The position numbers and the translations under genes were made by a program. A DNA stretch of 28,793 nucleotides from Candidatus Alcyoniella australis (lineage in GTDB: Bacteria; Lernaellota; Lernaellaia; JAVCCG01; Alcyoniellaceae). Numbering within the stretch: position 1 is the stretch's first letter; each line of letters starts with the position of its first letter. Under the pieces are notes generated by a model. That model was not told the DNA's origin. It saw nothing but the letters and a program-made list of their open reading frames with translations, and did no database searches. Of the stretch, positions 15,236 to 22,570 are shown one piece after another. The stretch spans positions 1-28,793 of the forward strand of contig JAVCCG010000138.1 in assembly GCA_030765605.1 (NCBI GenBank). Direction: 5' to 3'.

Positions 15236-15264
15236 ATGATCATCAGCGTCCGCTCGGCTGTCAA
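15236..15264 (-). promoter_or_regulatory. Candidate promoter for tRNA-Leu
   Basis: On the minus strand TTGACA (15259-15264) and GATCAT (15236-15241) are 17 bases apart. The -35 is perfect and the -10 matches at four of six positions. Transcription would start about 20 bases before the mature tRNA. Confidence 0.55.
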
Positions 15265-15289
15265 GTGCAGCGCCAAGCGAACAGCCCGA

Positions 15290-15793
15290 TCAATTATCGA
15301 AGTAATCGGTCTCCAGACAGCCGACTGTGCCCGAGACATCGTAGGTCTCCAGCAGGCTGTCCGGATCGACCTGCGCCGCACAATAGACCTCGACCCAACC
15401 GATGATCGCATCGTAGGCCAGGCCGATGTCCAGCGCCACGCAGATCGTCGAGGATTCGCAGTCGATTCCGCCAGGCAGGGCATCGAACAGCGCCGTGCCG
15501 GTCAAGCTGCCAAGGTCCACCTCGCCGCTGAACACCGAACTGCTATCGCCGATGACCAGCGTTCCTTGAACCGATCCGTCGGATTTATTCAGCGACAGCA
15601 CGCCGGAGAGCTCGCCCGCCACGCGCGCATCAGGGAAGTGCAGCTCCAGATCGAACACAAAATCTTTGCCAGCGCACTGGTCCTGATCGTCATCGTCGCC
15701 ATCATCGTCCTGGTCAGCGCTACAGCCCACCGCCACCGCCGTCATTAGCAGCAGCAGCAACCAGAGCCTTGAAGCGGACTTGCGACTGATCAT
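15290..15793 (-). CDS. Asp-rich lipoprotein of unknown function
   Basis: The 167-residue product has a lipoprotein signal peptide with lipobox AVGC (Cys24), then a strikingly acidic tether (about nine Asp in the first fifteen mature residues). The body is beta-rich: DFVFDLELHFPDARVAGEL and repeated G-x-hydrophobic strands, plus four cysteines near residues 40, 111, 117 and 137 that may pair. I recognise no family. The ATG has no ribosome binding site and lies only seven bases after a -10-like hexamer, so its mRNA may be leaderless. It is divergent from the glycosyltransferase genes and follows the tRNA-Leu on the same strand only at a distance. Location in the envelope is well supported. Confidence 0.8.
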   Translation of the reverse strand: MISRKSASRLWLLLLLMTAVAVGCSADQDDDGDDDDQDQCAGKDFVFDLELHFPDARVAGELSGVLSLNKSDGSVQGTLVIGDSSSVFSGEVDLGSLTGTALFDALPGGIDCESSTICVALDIGLAYDAIIGWVEVYCAAQVDPDSLLETYDVSGTVGCLETDYFDN

Positions 15794-15800
15794 CGCCAGG

Positions 15801-15830
15801 AAGTTAGCCCGCGGTCTCGCCGACTGTCAA
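15801..15830 (-). promoter_or_regulatory. Candidate promoter for the Asp-rich lipoprotein, leaderless
   Basis: On the minus strand TTGACA (15825-15830) and TAACTT (15801-15806) are 18 bases apart. The ATG at 15793 begins seven bases after the -10, which is where transcription itself would start. The -35 is perfect, the -10 weak (three of six). Confidence 0.5.
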
Positions 15831-15891
15831 CAGAGTACTGGAGCCCGCGCGGAGCTTGGCAGTGGATCGGTTTTGCGACAAAGTAGCACTG

Positions 15892-17127
15892 ATGCGGATA
15901 CTGCATGTAATTCACGACAACCCCTTTGAAGTGCCGGGAGGCGCGCAGAGCTATTCGGCGAGCCTGGCGCTGGAGCAGGCCGTGCAGGGGCACGAGTGCG
16001 CATTGTTCTTTCTGGACCGGAACGGCCGCTCAGCTGGGAAACTGGTCAGCCGCGAGCATCACGGCTTGAAACTGTTCAGCGGCAACATCGACCGCATGCC
16101 GCGGCTCATGCGCGGTTTCCAATTCCGCAACTCCTATGACAACCCTGACGCCTTCAAACTCTTCCAAACTGTTTTCGAACATTTCCAACCACAGTTGGTC
16201 CACGTCCACAGCCTGATCCTGCTCTCCTACCGCATCCCGCAATACGTCCGCTCCCATCACGCTAAGTTACTGTGGACACTGCACGACTACTGGCCGGTGT
16301 GCCATCGCATCGTGTTGCTCGACAATGAAAACGACCTTTGTCACGGGTCGCGTGACGGGTCGCGTTGCGTTCACTGCGGCAAACCGGGCTATAACCGCTG
16401 GCCGGGAAGCATGCTCAAGCCCGCCTTTAAATCCGCCTTTGCCAGGCGCAACTCCCGACTGCTCGACGCGCTGCACCAGGCGCATCGGCTGCTCGCTCCC
16501 TCGCAATACCTTCAAGGCGTCTATCGCAAACTCGGCGCGCCGGCGGACAGACTGATCCACAGCATCTACGGCATTCGGCCACTGCCGCGACTCTATGCCA
16601 GAGAGCCCAAGGAAAAATTGCGGTTTGGATTTTTAGGCAACCCCGCTGCTCACAAGGGAACGATCGAACTGGCGCGCTGCTTTGGCAGCATCCACAACGC
16701 CGGCCTCACGTTCTACGGACCGACTCCCCGGGGGCGCGATCTGATTCAGATTATCGCCGCGGCACCCGAAGATGTGATCACGTTCCACGGCCCTTACAAA
16801 CATCAAGATACGGACAAGGTGCTGCGGACCATCGACGTGCTGGTCGTTCCCAGCCTGTGGCAGGAGAACTCGCCGCTGGTGATCCACGAGGCGCTCAGCG
16901 CCGGAATCCCGGTACTGGCCTTTGCCGCGGGCGGCATCCAGGAGTTGGTGCAGCCAGGTGTCAACGGCTGGCTGCTGCCCACAGCCGACTTCCCGGCGCT
17001 GGCCCGCACCATCGCGGAACTGGCAGCGGAACCGTTGCTGGTCGACCAGATGTCGCTGGGCGCGGCGCTGATCCGCCCGATTGATGACGACGCCCGCACG
17101 TGTATCGAGCTGGCGGAGATCGACTGA
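15892..17127 (+). CDS. Glycosyltransferase family 4 protein
   Basis: The 411-residue product is a GT-B fold glycosyltransferase. It opens with MRILHVIHDNPFEVPGGAQSY, the usual first strand and acceptor loop, and has the donor-binding motif SLWQENSPLVIHEALS (E-x7-E) followed by GIPVLAFAAGGIQELV. A Cys-containing loop, C-H-GSR-D-GSR-C-V-H-C near 150-165, may bind metal. Such enzymes add sugars from nucleotide donors to growing surface glycans. Two starts are possible: ATG 15892, which gives the canonical N-terminus, or GTG 15862 with GGAG seven bases upstream, adding ten residues. The glycosyltransferase family 2 gene follows with overlapping stop/start (TGATG). A role in O-antigen or capsule assembly is inferred from the neighbours. 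Confidence 0.88.
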   Translation: MRILHVIHDNPFEVPGGAQSYSASLALEQAVQGHECALFFLDRNGRSAGKLVSREHHGLKLFSGNIDRMPRLMRGFQFRNSYDNPDAFKLFQTVFEHFQPQLVHVHSLILLSYRIPQYVRSHHAKLLWTLHDYWPVCHRIVLLDNENDLCHGSRDGSRCVHCGKPGYNRWPGSMLKPAFKSAFARRNSRLLDALHQAHRLLAPSQYLQGVYRKLGAPADRLIHSIYGIRPLPRLYAREPKEKLRFGFLGNPAAHKGTIELARCFGSIHNAGLTFYGPTPRGRDLIQIIAAAPEDVITFHGPYKHQDTDKVLRTIDVLVVPSLWQENSPLVIHEALSAGIPVLAFAAGGIQELVQPGVNGWLLPTADFPALARTIAELAAEPLLVDQMSLGAALIRPIDDDARTCIELAEID

Positions 17128-18017
17128 TGCCCGAACCGCTGTTCGCAATCTGCATCCCGGCGTACAACGCCCGCTCCACGTTGGCCCACGTTTTAAACGC
17201 TGCCGCGCGCCAGCGGGTCGGGGGCCGCAGGCCGCAAATTTACGTGCTCGACGACGGTTCGACCGATGACACGGCGGAGCTGATCGGGCAAAGCACCGCG
17301 CAACTGCTCTCCCACGACCGATGCCTGGGCCTGGCGCGGGCGCGCAACACGCTGATCGAGAAGGTCGGGGCGCAGTTCCTGGTGTTCCTCGACGCTGACG
17401 CCGCGCCCGAGCCCGGCTGCGTGCAATCGTTGCTCGATGCCTTTGAGGACGATGTCGGCGCAGTGGGCGGCATGGGCATCGAGCACTACCAGGATCGGCT
17501 CGCCGACCGTTATCGGGCGCAGGTCACTCCGCAATCCCACGGAGACCAGCCGCTGGAAGATCGCCATCTGATGGGCTTGTGCCTGGCGGTGCGACGCTGC
17601 GCGGCACTTGAGATCGGCGGCTTCGACGAGGCGTTTGCCAACGCCGGCGAGGACATCGACTTCAGCCTGCGTCTGCGCCAGGCCGGATGGAAATTGCGCT
17701 ACGAACCTGAGGCGCGCGTTGATCATCTGCGCAGCGGATCAGTGGGCGACCTGCTGCGGCAATCCACGCGCCACGCCTATTGGGCGAGTAGGGCGCTTTC
17801 GGCCATTGACCGGCGGGAGCTCTCAGCCTACGCTTTGGGCACCGTGCGGCACCTATCGACAAGGACCGTTCACGACCTGCGCGCGGGGCGGATCGGCATG
17901 GCCGGATTGGGCGCACTGGTGCTGCCGGCGCGCCTGGCGTCGATCGTCGCGGGCACGCTGGCCGGCATGCCGTTGCGCACGCAGGCCCGCTGCGCAAGTA
18001 AACACGAGGATGATTGA
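17127..18017 (+). CDS. Glycosyltransferase family 2 protein
   Basis: The 296-residue product is a GT-A fold glycosyltransferase. Motifs are PAYNA near residue 12, DDGSTDDT for nucleotide-sugar binding, FLDADAAPEP (the DxD metal motif) and GGFDEAFANAGEDIDFSLRLRQAGW, which holds the catalytic ED pair. A C-terminal stretch of about 70 residues is helical and hydrophobic in part (LVLPARLASIVAGTLAG), suggesting membrane association. The ATG overlaps the stop of the preceding glycosyltransferase with GGCGGAG upstream, so the two are made together. The sugar donor and acceptor cannot be read. A methyltransferase gene follows after five bases, forming a three-gene glycan unit. Confidence 0.9.
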   Translation: MPEPLFAICIPAYNARSTLAHVLNAAARQRVGGRRPQIYVLDDGSTDDTAELIGQSTAQLLSHDRCLGLARARNTLIEKVGAQFLVFLDADAAPEPGCVQSLLDAFEDDVGAVGGMGIEHYQDRLADRYRAQVTPQSHGDQPLEDRHLMGLCLAVRRCAALEIGGFDEAFANAGEDIDFSLRLRQAGWKLRYEPEARVDHLRSGSVGDLLRQSTRHAYWASRALSAIDRRELSAYALGTVRHLSTRTVHDLRAGRIGMAGLGALVLPARLASIVAGTLAGMPLRTQARCASKHEDD

Positions 18018-18022
18018 GATCA

Positions 18023-19342
18023 ATGCAGCCCGATATCACTCCCCAAAAGTTCGATGACTTCCTCGAGCGCCTCGGCACGCAAGAGCATGAGCGCCGGCTG
18101 AACTACTTTCGTTGGCTCGAATACCCGCTGGCCCTGTCGTTGCTCGATGCGCAGCCCGGCCAGGAGGTACTCGAGATCGGTGCCGGACACGTGGCCGCGA
18201 CATCGCTCTACCTGGCCGACAAGGGCTGCCGAGTCATCGCCTCGGATCTCAAGAGCGCCGACGAGCAGGTATTGCACTACGTTGACTTGCTGCGCCAACG
18301 GCTGGGATTCCCTTCCGCGAACCTCTCGCTCAAGGCGGCCGACGCGCGGGAGCTGCCTTTTGAGAGCGGGCGCTTCGACCGTGTGCTCTGCGTTTCCACT
18401 CTGGAACATACGATCCCCTTCGAGGACTCGGTGATCGCCAAGGAGATCGGCCGCGTGCTGGCGCCCGGAGGCCTGGCGGTTATCACAGTGCCGTTCAACC
18501 ACGGCGAGCACATCGAGTTCAACGACGCCCACGGCGAGGAGTATTTACAGCGGCACTACAACGAGTACAGCCTGCGCGAGCGGATACTGACGCCCACCGG
18601 CCTGCACATGGAGCGGGCGCTGATCTTCGGCGAGCATGATTTTCTCGACGGAGATAAGTGGCGCCAAATGCCTCGCGATGAACAGGTCGCGTTCTGTCGC
18701 CACAACCTCGAGCACTGGGAGCGCTACTGGAAGGTTTACTACGAGCTGGACCAGGACGATTTTCACATCGACCGCGAGCAGCTGGCCGACTCTGTGCAAC
18801 AGCGCGCCGGGCTCGTGGCGCTACGACTGGTCAAGTCGCCGCTGTCCGCCACGCTGTGGAGCAAATACATCTACGATCCGCTCAAGAGCTTCCGCGAAAA
18901 CGGGCGCTACGTACGACCCTTTGACGAGGGTCCCGTTGGCGCGAGGTTGCTTGATATCAAGGTGCATAACATGTACGGCACGCCGCTGGACGCCTTTAAA
19001 TCGGGCGAGACCCTGTTGATCAGCGCCAAGATCGAGGTCCGCGGCCGCACCGGCGTGGTGTTCCGCGCGACGTTCGAGGATGATCTGGGGAACTGTGTGG
19101 CCAGGGTCGACTTGCCGTTGGCCGACCCGCAGGGGCTCAACGATCTCGAGCTGACCTTCGGCATGCTCAACCTGGGCGCCGGGACCTACGATCTGACCTT
19201 GGGCCTGTGGGACCGCGACAAGCCCTCGCCGCTGCCTCCGGTACCACTCGACGTCCACGAGCCGGCGGTCCAACTGGTGGTGGGCAACGATAAGCCCGGA
19301 CTCAGCGGGCCGGTCTATCTGCCTTACTCGGTCCGCTTCTAA
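18023..19342 (+). CDS. SAM methyltransferase fused to a Wzt-like carbohydrate-binding domain
   Basis: The 439-residue product joins two domains. Residues 30-200 form a class I S-adenosylmethionine methyltransferase with motif I EVLEIGAGH (48-56), ASDLKS for the acidic residue after strand 2, RFDRVLCVSTLEH for strand 4 and a LAPGGLAVITVPF strand. Residues about 307-439 look like the C-terminal domain of Wzt, the O-antigen ABC transporter ATPase, which recognises the capped end of a glycan (LLDIKVHNMYG, SGETLLISAKIEVR, LNLGAGTYDLTLGLW). The start ATG 18023 has GAGGA only at 12 bases. It is preceded by two glycosyltransferases. Methylation of a surface glycan is the natural reading; no Wzm/Wzt genes are in the window. 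Confidence 0.85.
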   Translation: MQPDITPQKFDDFLERLGTQEHERRLNYFRWLEYPLALSLLDAQPGQEVLEIGAGHVAATSLYLADKGCRVIASDLKSADEQVLHYVDLLRQRLGFPSANLSLKAADARELPFESGRFDRVLCVSTLEHTIPFEDSVIAKEIGRVLAPGGLAVITVPFNHGEHIEFNDAHGEEYLQRHYNEYSLRERILTPTGLHMERALIFGEHDFLDGDKWRQMPRDEQVAFCRHNLEHWERYWKVYYELDQDDFHIDREQLADSVQQRAGLVALRLVKSPLSATLWSKYIYDPLKSFRENGRYVRPFDEGPVGARLLDIKVHNMYGTPLDAFKSGETLLISAKIEVRGRTGVVFRATFEDDLGNCVARVDLPLADPQGLNDLELTFGMLNLGAGTYDLTLGLWDRDKPSPLPPVPLDVHEPAVQLVVGNDKPGLSGPVYLPYSVRF

Positions 19343-19350
19343 GATCAACT

Positions 19351-19375
19351 GCCGGCTGATTTACATTCAACCGGC
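19351..19375 (+). other. Short inverted repeat after the glycan genes
   Basis: GCCGG (19351-19355) pairs with CCGGC (19371-19375) around a 15-base loop, nine bases past the methyltransferase stop. It lacks a following T-run, so a terminator role is weak. The 115-base gap before nagB otherwise holds the second hairpin at 19399-19420. Confidence 0.25.
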
Positions 19376-19398
19376 ACTGTGTTAGTTAGCTTTTTCAG

Positions 19399-19420
19399 TC
19401 GCGCGAGTCTCCCTGCGCGA
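19399..19420 (+). other. Perfect hairpin upstream of nagB
   Basis: TCGCGC (19399-19404) and GCGCGA (19415-19420) form a perfect six-pair stem with a ten-base loop, preceded by five Ts. It lies about 38 bases before the nagB ATG and could be in its leader or end the transcript from the glycan genes. No convincing promoter hexamers are seen in this gap. Confidence 0.35.
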
Positions 19421-19457
19421 TCGACCTCTTCCAGACCGCCTTACAGGAGCTTTCACC

Positions 19458-20273
19458 ATGAGCGAGCGCATGAAGATCGTCGCTGCCAGCGGTAAGATTT
19501 TCCAGATGATTCTGCTCGACAACGAGGACGATCTCGCGGTCCACGGGGCCGACCTGATCGCCAAAACGATCGAGGATAAGAACGGGAATGCCGTGCTTTG
19601 CTTCGCCACCGGGTCGACGCCGTTGCCGGTCTACCGCGAGCTGATCCGTCGTTATCAAGCCAAACAGATCAGCTTTGCCAAGGTTCACGCATTTATGCTC
19701 GACGAGTACATCGGACTGGGCCCGGACGACCCGAACTCTTTCCGATACTATATGTCTCAGAAACTGTTCTCGCAGATCGACATCCCCGAAGACCAAGTGC
19801 ACTGCTACAGCGGACCGGTAGAGGACCACATGCAGAGCTGCTTCCGCTACGAGCGGGCGATCAAGGAGCTGGGCGGGATCGACATGATGCTGCTGGGGAT
19901 CGGCCGTAACGGGCACATCGCATTCAACGAGCCGGGCTGCACGATCGACTCGCGTTGTCGACTGATCAAGCTCACCGACGACACGCGTCGGGCCAACGCG
20001 CGCTTTTTTGAAAGCCTCGATCAGGTGCCGCAACACGCGCTGTCGATGGGCATCGGCAACATCCTCGAGGTCAAACAACTGATGATGATGGCCACCGGAT
20101 CGAGCAAGTCCGAGGCGGTGTTCAACATGCTGCGCGGACCGGTCGACTCGATGGTTCCGGCCTCTTCCCTGCAAATGTACAATGGCGAGTGCCACCTGCT
20201 GATCGACCGCGCCGCATCGACCGAGCTGCTTGAATATCGCCTAGACCAGAGCCGCAAATCCAATCCGGTCTAG
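19458..20273 (+). CDS. nagB: Glucosamine-6-phosphate deaminase
   Basis: The 271-residue product is NagB, which converts glucosamine-6-phosphate to fructose-6-phosphate and ammonia. Family marks include FATGSTPLPVYREL (phosphate loop), MLDEYIGL with Asp82, NSFRYYM, and GIGRNGHIAFNEPG with His153 and Glu158. Asn151 stands where E. coli has Asp141, a change also known in Bacillus-type NagB, so activity is not in doubt on that account. Length fits (E. coli 266). AGGAG lies eight bases before the ATG. It is convergent with the SGNH gene, and the two stop codons share the sequence CTAG. It follows the glycan genes and sits near a GH114 lipoprotein, so amino-sugar salvage or supply is a fair context. 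Confidence 0.93.
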   Translation: MSERMKIVAASGKIFQMILLDNEDDLAVHGADLIAKTIEDKNGNAVLCFATGSTPLPVYRELIRRYQAKQISFAKVHAFMLDEYIGLGPDDPNSFRYYMSQKLFSQIDIPEDQVHCYSGPVEDHMQSCFRYERAIKELGGIDMMLLGIGRNGHIAFNEPGCTIDSRCRLIKLTDDTRRANARFFESLDQVPQHALSMGIGNILEVKQLMMMATGSSKSEAVFNMLRGPVDSMVPASSLQMYNGECHLLIDRAASTELLEYRLDQSRKSNPV

Positions 20274-21577
20274 CGTCGCGGACATCCGGCAGGCAGTCCC
20301 TGATCCATTAACCTCTGCGCGATAATCTCGGCCACTATCCGATGGCCGGCGTGCGACGGATGGCAGCCGTCGAGAAACAGCTGATCAATTGTCAGGCCGG
20401 ACTGTTCAGCGCGCTGCGCGAGCAACGGCAACATGTCGATGACAGGCACCCCGCGCTCCCCGGCGTATTCGATCATCCGTAGTTGCGGCTCGTTCATCTG
20501 TTGCATGTCCTGAAACTGGATCGTGAACGGGAAGACCACGATCAACAGCGCAATCTCGCGCTCCTTGCAAAGCCTGACGATGCCGTCGACGTTGGCAAGG
20601 GTCTCGGCCCAGGCCTTTTTCACGAGGGGATCGTTGGGGTTGCGAATCAGGTCGCGGATCTGTAACAGCTGTTGCTGCTGTGCGCCGCGTTGCACATCCT
20701 CGCCCAAGCGGATGCGCGCACTGAGCCGGCGTGCAAAATACATCAGGCCGCTTATGTTGCACAGCCGATCGGTAAGCGAGACGTAGCTTTGCATCAGCTG
20801 GAAGCCGACTCCCGTTCCGCCGTAACGGGTCAGCACGTATTTCTCCACAACGTCGTTGAGCACGAATCCCAGCACCACCAGATCCGGGTCGTACTTCAAC
20901 CCCTCGCGCTGTAGGTAGATCAGCTCCTGCCAAGGCGAATAGCCGTCCACTCCGGCGTTGATCGTCTGCACCCGGCAGTCCGGTGACTGCGCGAGCAGCC
21001 GTTGGACTTGGTAGGCGAAGGTGTACCCGTATGAACGGATGCCGTAGCCGAAGGTCAGCGAATCGCCCAGGTAGAGTATGCGCTTGACGCCCACGGGCTT
21101 TGCGTATTCCAGCTCCGGACCGCGCAATCCCTTGGCGTTGATCCGCACATCGACCCTGGCCCACGTATCAACGGCGCCGGGGCGCAGCTTCCAGCCCAGC
21201 TCGTGGTCGGGCAAAAAGATCGTTGTCTTGCGCGCGAACTGGGCAAAGGGTCGCAAATAGAGCTCGGAAACCATCAGTGGAACGAGCAGTGCGGCAACGA
21301 ACAACAACAGGTCGAGCGATCTTTTACGCTCAAACAACCAAGCTCCAATACGCAATCGCCCGATTAACCGTGCAATCAACAGCAAGGACAGTCCGCTCAG
21401 CGCCAATCCGATGATGCTGGGCACCAGTTGTGTCAATTGCGGTACAATCACGCCGGAGGGCAACACGGCGCGCAGCAACCACGGGTTGTACAACAGCGCC
21501 GCCACTAAAAGCAGCAGGCCGCAGCTTGTAAGAGTAGTTGATGCCAGTCGTTGTTGTGCGGTTGGTTCCATCAGCAT
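20270..21577 (-). CDS. Membrane-anchored SGNH/GDSL hydrolase-like protein
   Basis: The 435-residue product has three hydrophobic spans (about 17-35, 52-73 and 86-104), then a long extracytoplasmic domain. That domain starts with DHELGWKLRPG and NAKGLRG, the typical lead-in of membrane SGNH enzymes. Catalytic marks are GDSLTFGYG (Ser173), FVLNDVVE (block III Asn) and DGCHPSHAGH, giving Asp403 and His406. Such proteins act as acyl-ester hydrolases or acyltransferases, some modifying surface polysaccharides. The start is uncertain: ATG 21577 or 21571, neither with a ribosome binding site. It is only 13 bases from the start of the divergent GH114 lipoprotein, so its promoter must lie within that gene; TAAAAT at 21610-21615 on this strand is a candidate -10. 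Confidence 0.88.
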   Translation of the reverse strand: MLMEPTAQQRLASTTLTSCGLLLLVAALLYNPWLLRAVLPSGVIVPQLTQLVPSIIGLALSGLSLLLIARLIGRLRIGAWLFERKRSLDLLLFVAALLVPLMVSELYLRPFAQFARKTTIFLPDHELGWKLRPGAVDTWARVDVRINAKGLRGPELEYAKPVGVKRILYLGDSLTFGYGIRSYGYTFAYQVQRLLAQSPDCRVQTINAGVDGYSPWQELIYLQREGLKYDPDLVVLGFVLNDVVEKYVLTRYGGTGVGFQLMQSYVSLTDRLCNISGLMYFARRLSARIRLGEDVQRGAQQQQLLQIRDLIRNPNDPLVKKAWAETLANVDGIVRLCKEREIALLIVVFPFTIQFQDMQQMNEPQLRMIEYAGERGVPVIDMLPLLAQRAEQSGLTIDQLFLDGCHPSHAGHRIVAEIIAQRLMDQGLPAGCPRR

Positions 21578-21590
21578 TCCGGAGGATCAA

Positions 21591-22556
21591 TTGCCGACGA
21601 ATATAGCAGATTTTATCGCCTCAACCGCATTGCTGCTGTTGCTGGCTTGTCTGGCGATCCCAGGCTGCTCGGGCGACCAGGATGATGACGACGATGACGG
21701 ATACGATGGTGACGACATTGATCTGTCCGCTGTCGACGACTGGACATACTGGCTTTCCGATATCGATCTACTCGAACTGGGGAACAGCGCCTTTGACCTG
21801 GCGGTGATCGATTATTCGCAGGGCGGCGAGGAGTCCGGCGAATGGAGCCCTGAACAGATCGCCGATCTACGCGCCTCTGCGGGCGGCGACAAGTTGGCGC
21901 TGGCCTATCTCAGCATAGGCGAGGCCGAGGATTATCGCTTCTACTGGGATCAAGACTGGCTCGACCAACCCCCGGATTGGCTCGGACCGGAGAATCCGGA
22001 CTGGACCGGAAATTACAAGGTGCGCTATTGGATGGACGGCTGGCAGCGGCTGATTCTCGGGCAAAACGGCTACCTGGAACGGATCATGGATATGGGCTTC
22101 GACGGAGTGTACCTCGACATCATCGACGCCTATGAATTCTGGGGTCCCGAGGGACTCGACCAAAAAGACGATGCGGCGGATCAGATGGTCCGCTTCGTCG
22201 ATCGTATCGCGCAACAGGCCAGGCAGGTCAACCCGGATTTTATTGTATTGGGACAAAACGGCCTGGAACTGGCTGAGCTCGAGCCAGAGTACCTGGAGAT
22301 AATCGACGGTGTGGGCGCGGAGGATACGTTCTTTGACGGCGACGACCCACAGCCTGCTGACGACGTTGAGTGGACTGTTGAACTGCTCGATCTGTACCTA
22401 CAGCGTGGGCTGATCGTGCTGGCGATTGATTACTGTCGAAAGAGCGACAACGTCGATCGGTTTTATCGGATGGCATTGGAACACGGGTACGTGCCGTACA
22501 GCTCGCAACGTGACCTGGAACAGCTGACGATCGACCTGGGACACGAACCTGATTGA
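21591..22556 (+). CDS. GH114 family lipoprotein (endo-alpha-1,4-polygalactosaminidase type)
   Basis: The 321-residue product has a lipoprotein signal with lipobox IPGC (Cys26), then an acidic tether (GDQDDDDDDG). The mature domain is the GH114/TM1410 fold, a TIM-like barrel: DLAVIDYSQGG (Asp74), ALAYLSIGEAEDYR (Glu111), NPDWTGNYKVRYW, GFDGVYLDIIDAYEFW (Asp176) and a late IVLAIDYC strand. Characterised members cut alpha-1,4-linked galactosamine polymers, and the Pel exopolysaccharide enzyme PelA has a related domain. The start is TTG 21591: GGAGG at 21581-21585 is five bases upstream. A longer frame from 21411 would place 60 extra residues ahead of the signal peptide and is rejected. Its placement beside an SGNH enzyme and nagB hints at turnover of an amino-sugar polymer at the cell surface. 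Confidence 0.88.
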   Translation: MPTNIADFIASTALLLLLACLAIPGCSGDQDDDDDDGYDGDDIDLSAVDDWTYWLSDIDLLELGNSAFDLAVIDYSQGGEESGEWSPEQIADLRASAGGDKLALAYLSIGEAEDYRFYWDQDWLDQPPDWLGPENPDWTGNYKVRYWMDGWQRLILGQNGYLERIMDMGFDGVYLDIIDAYEFWGPEGLDQKDDAADQMVRFVDRIAQQARQVNPDFIVLGQNGLELAELEPEYLEIIDGVGAEDTFFDGDDPQPADDVEWTVELLDLYLQRGLIVLAIDYCRKSDNVDRFYRMALEHGYVPYSSQRDLEQLTIDLGHEPD

Positions 22557-22570
22557 TAAACCCGTCGGCC

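Noticed and set aside
19351-19375. Rho-independent terminator after the glycan genes
   Set aside because: The stem is only five pairs with a 15-base loop and there is no T-run directly after it, so I listed it only as an inverted repeat.
19908-19934. Asn in place of a catalytic Asp in NagB as a sign of lost activity
   Set aside because: The same change occurs in Bacillus-type NagB, and His153 and Glu158 are present.
19395-20195. A 266-codon minus-strand frame across nagB
   Set aside because: It is antisense to a clearly recognised enzyme and its composition is His, Val and Arg rich without motifs.
21411-21590. Upstream extension of the GH114 lipoprotein by 60 codons
   Set aside because: It would hide the signal peptide and cross the SGNH gene start; the TTG at 21591 has GGAGG five bases ahead.
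21687-21721. Asp codon run (GAT/GAC) as a simple-sequence repeat or unstable tract
   Set aside because: The codons alternate GAT and GAC and the acidic stretch is in frame in a lipoprotein; several other lipoproteins have the same feature, so it is protein-level.
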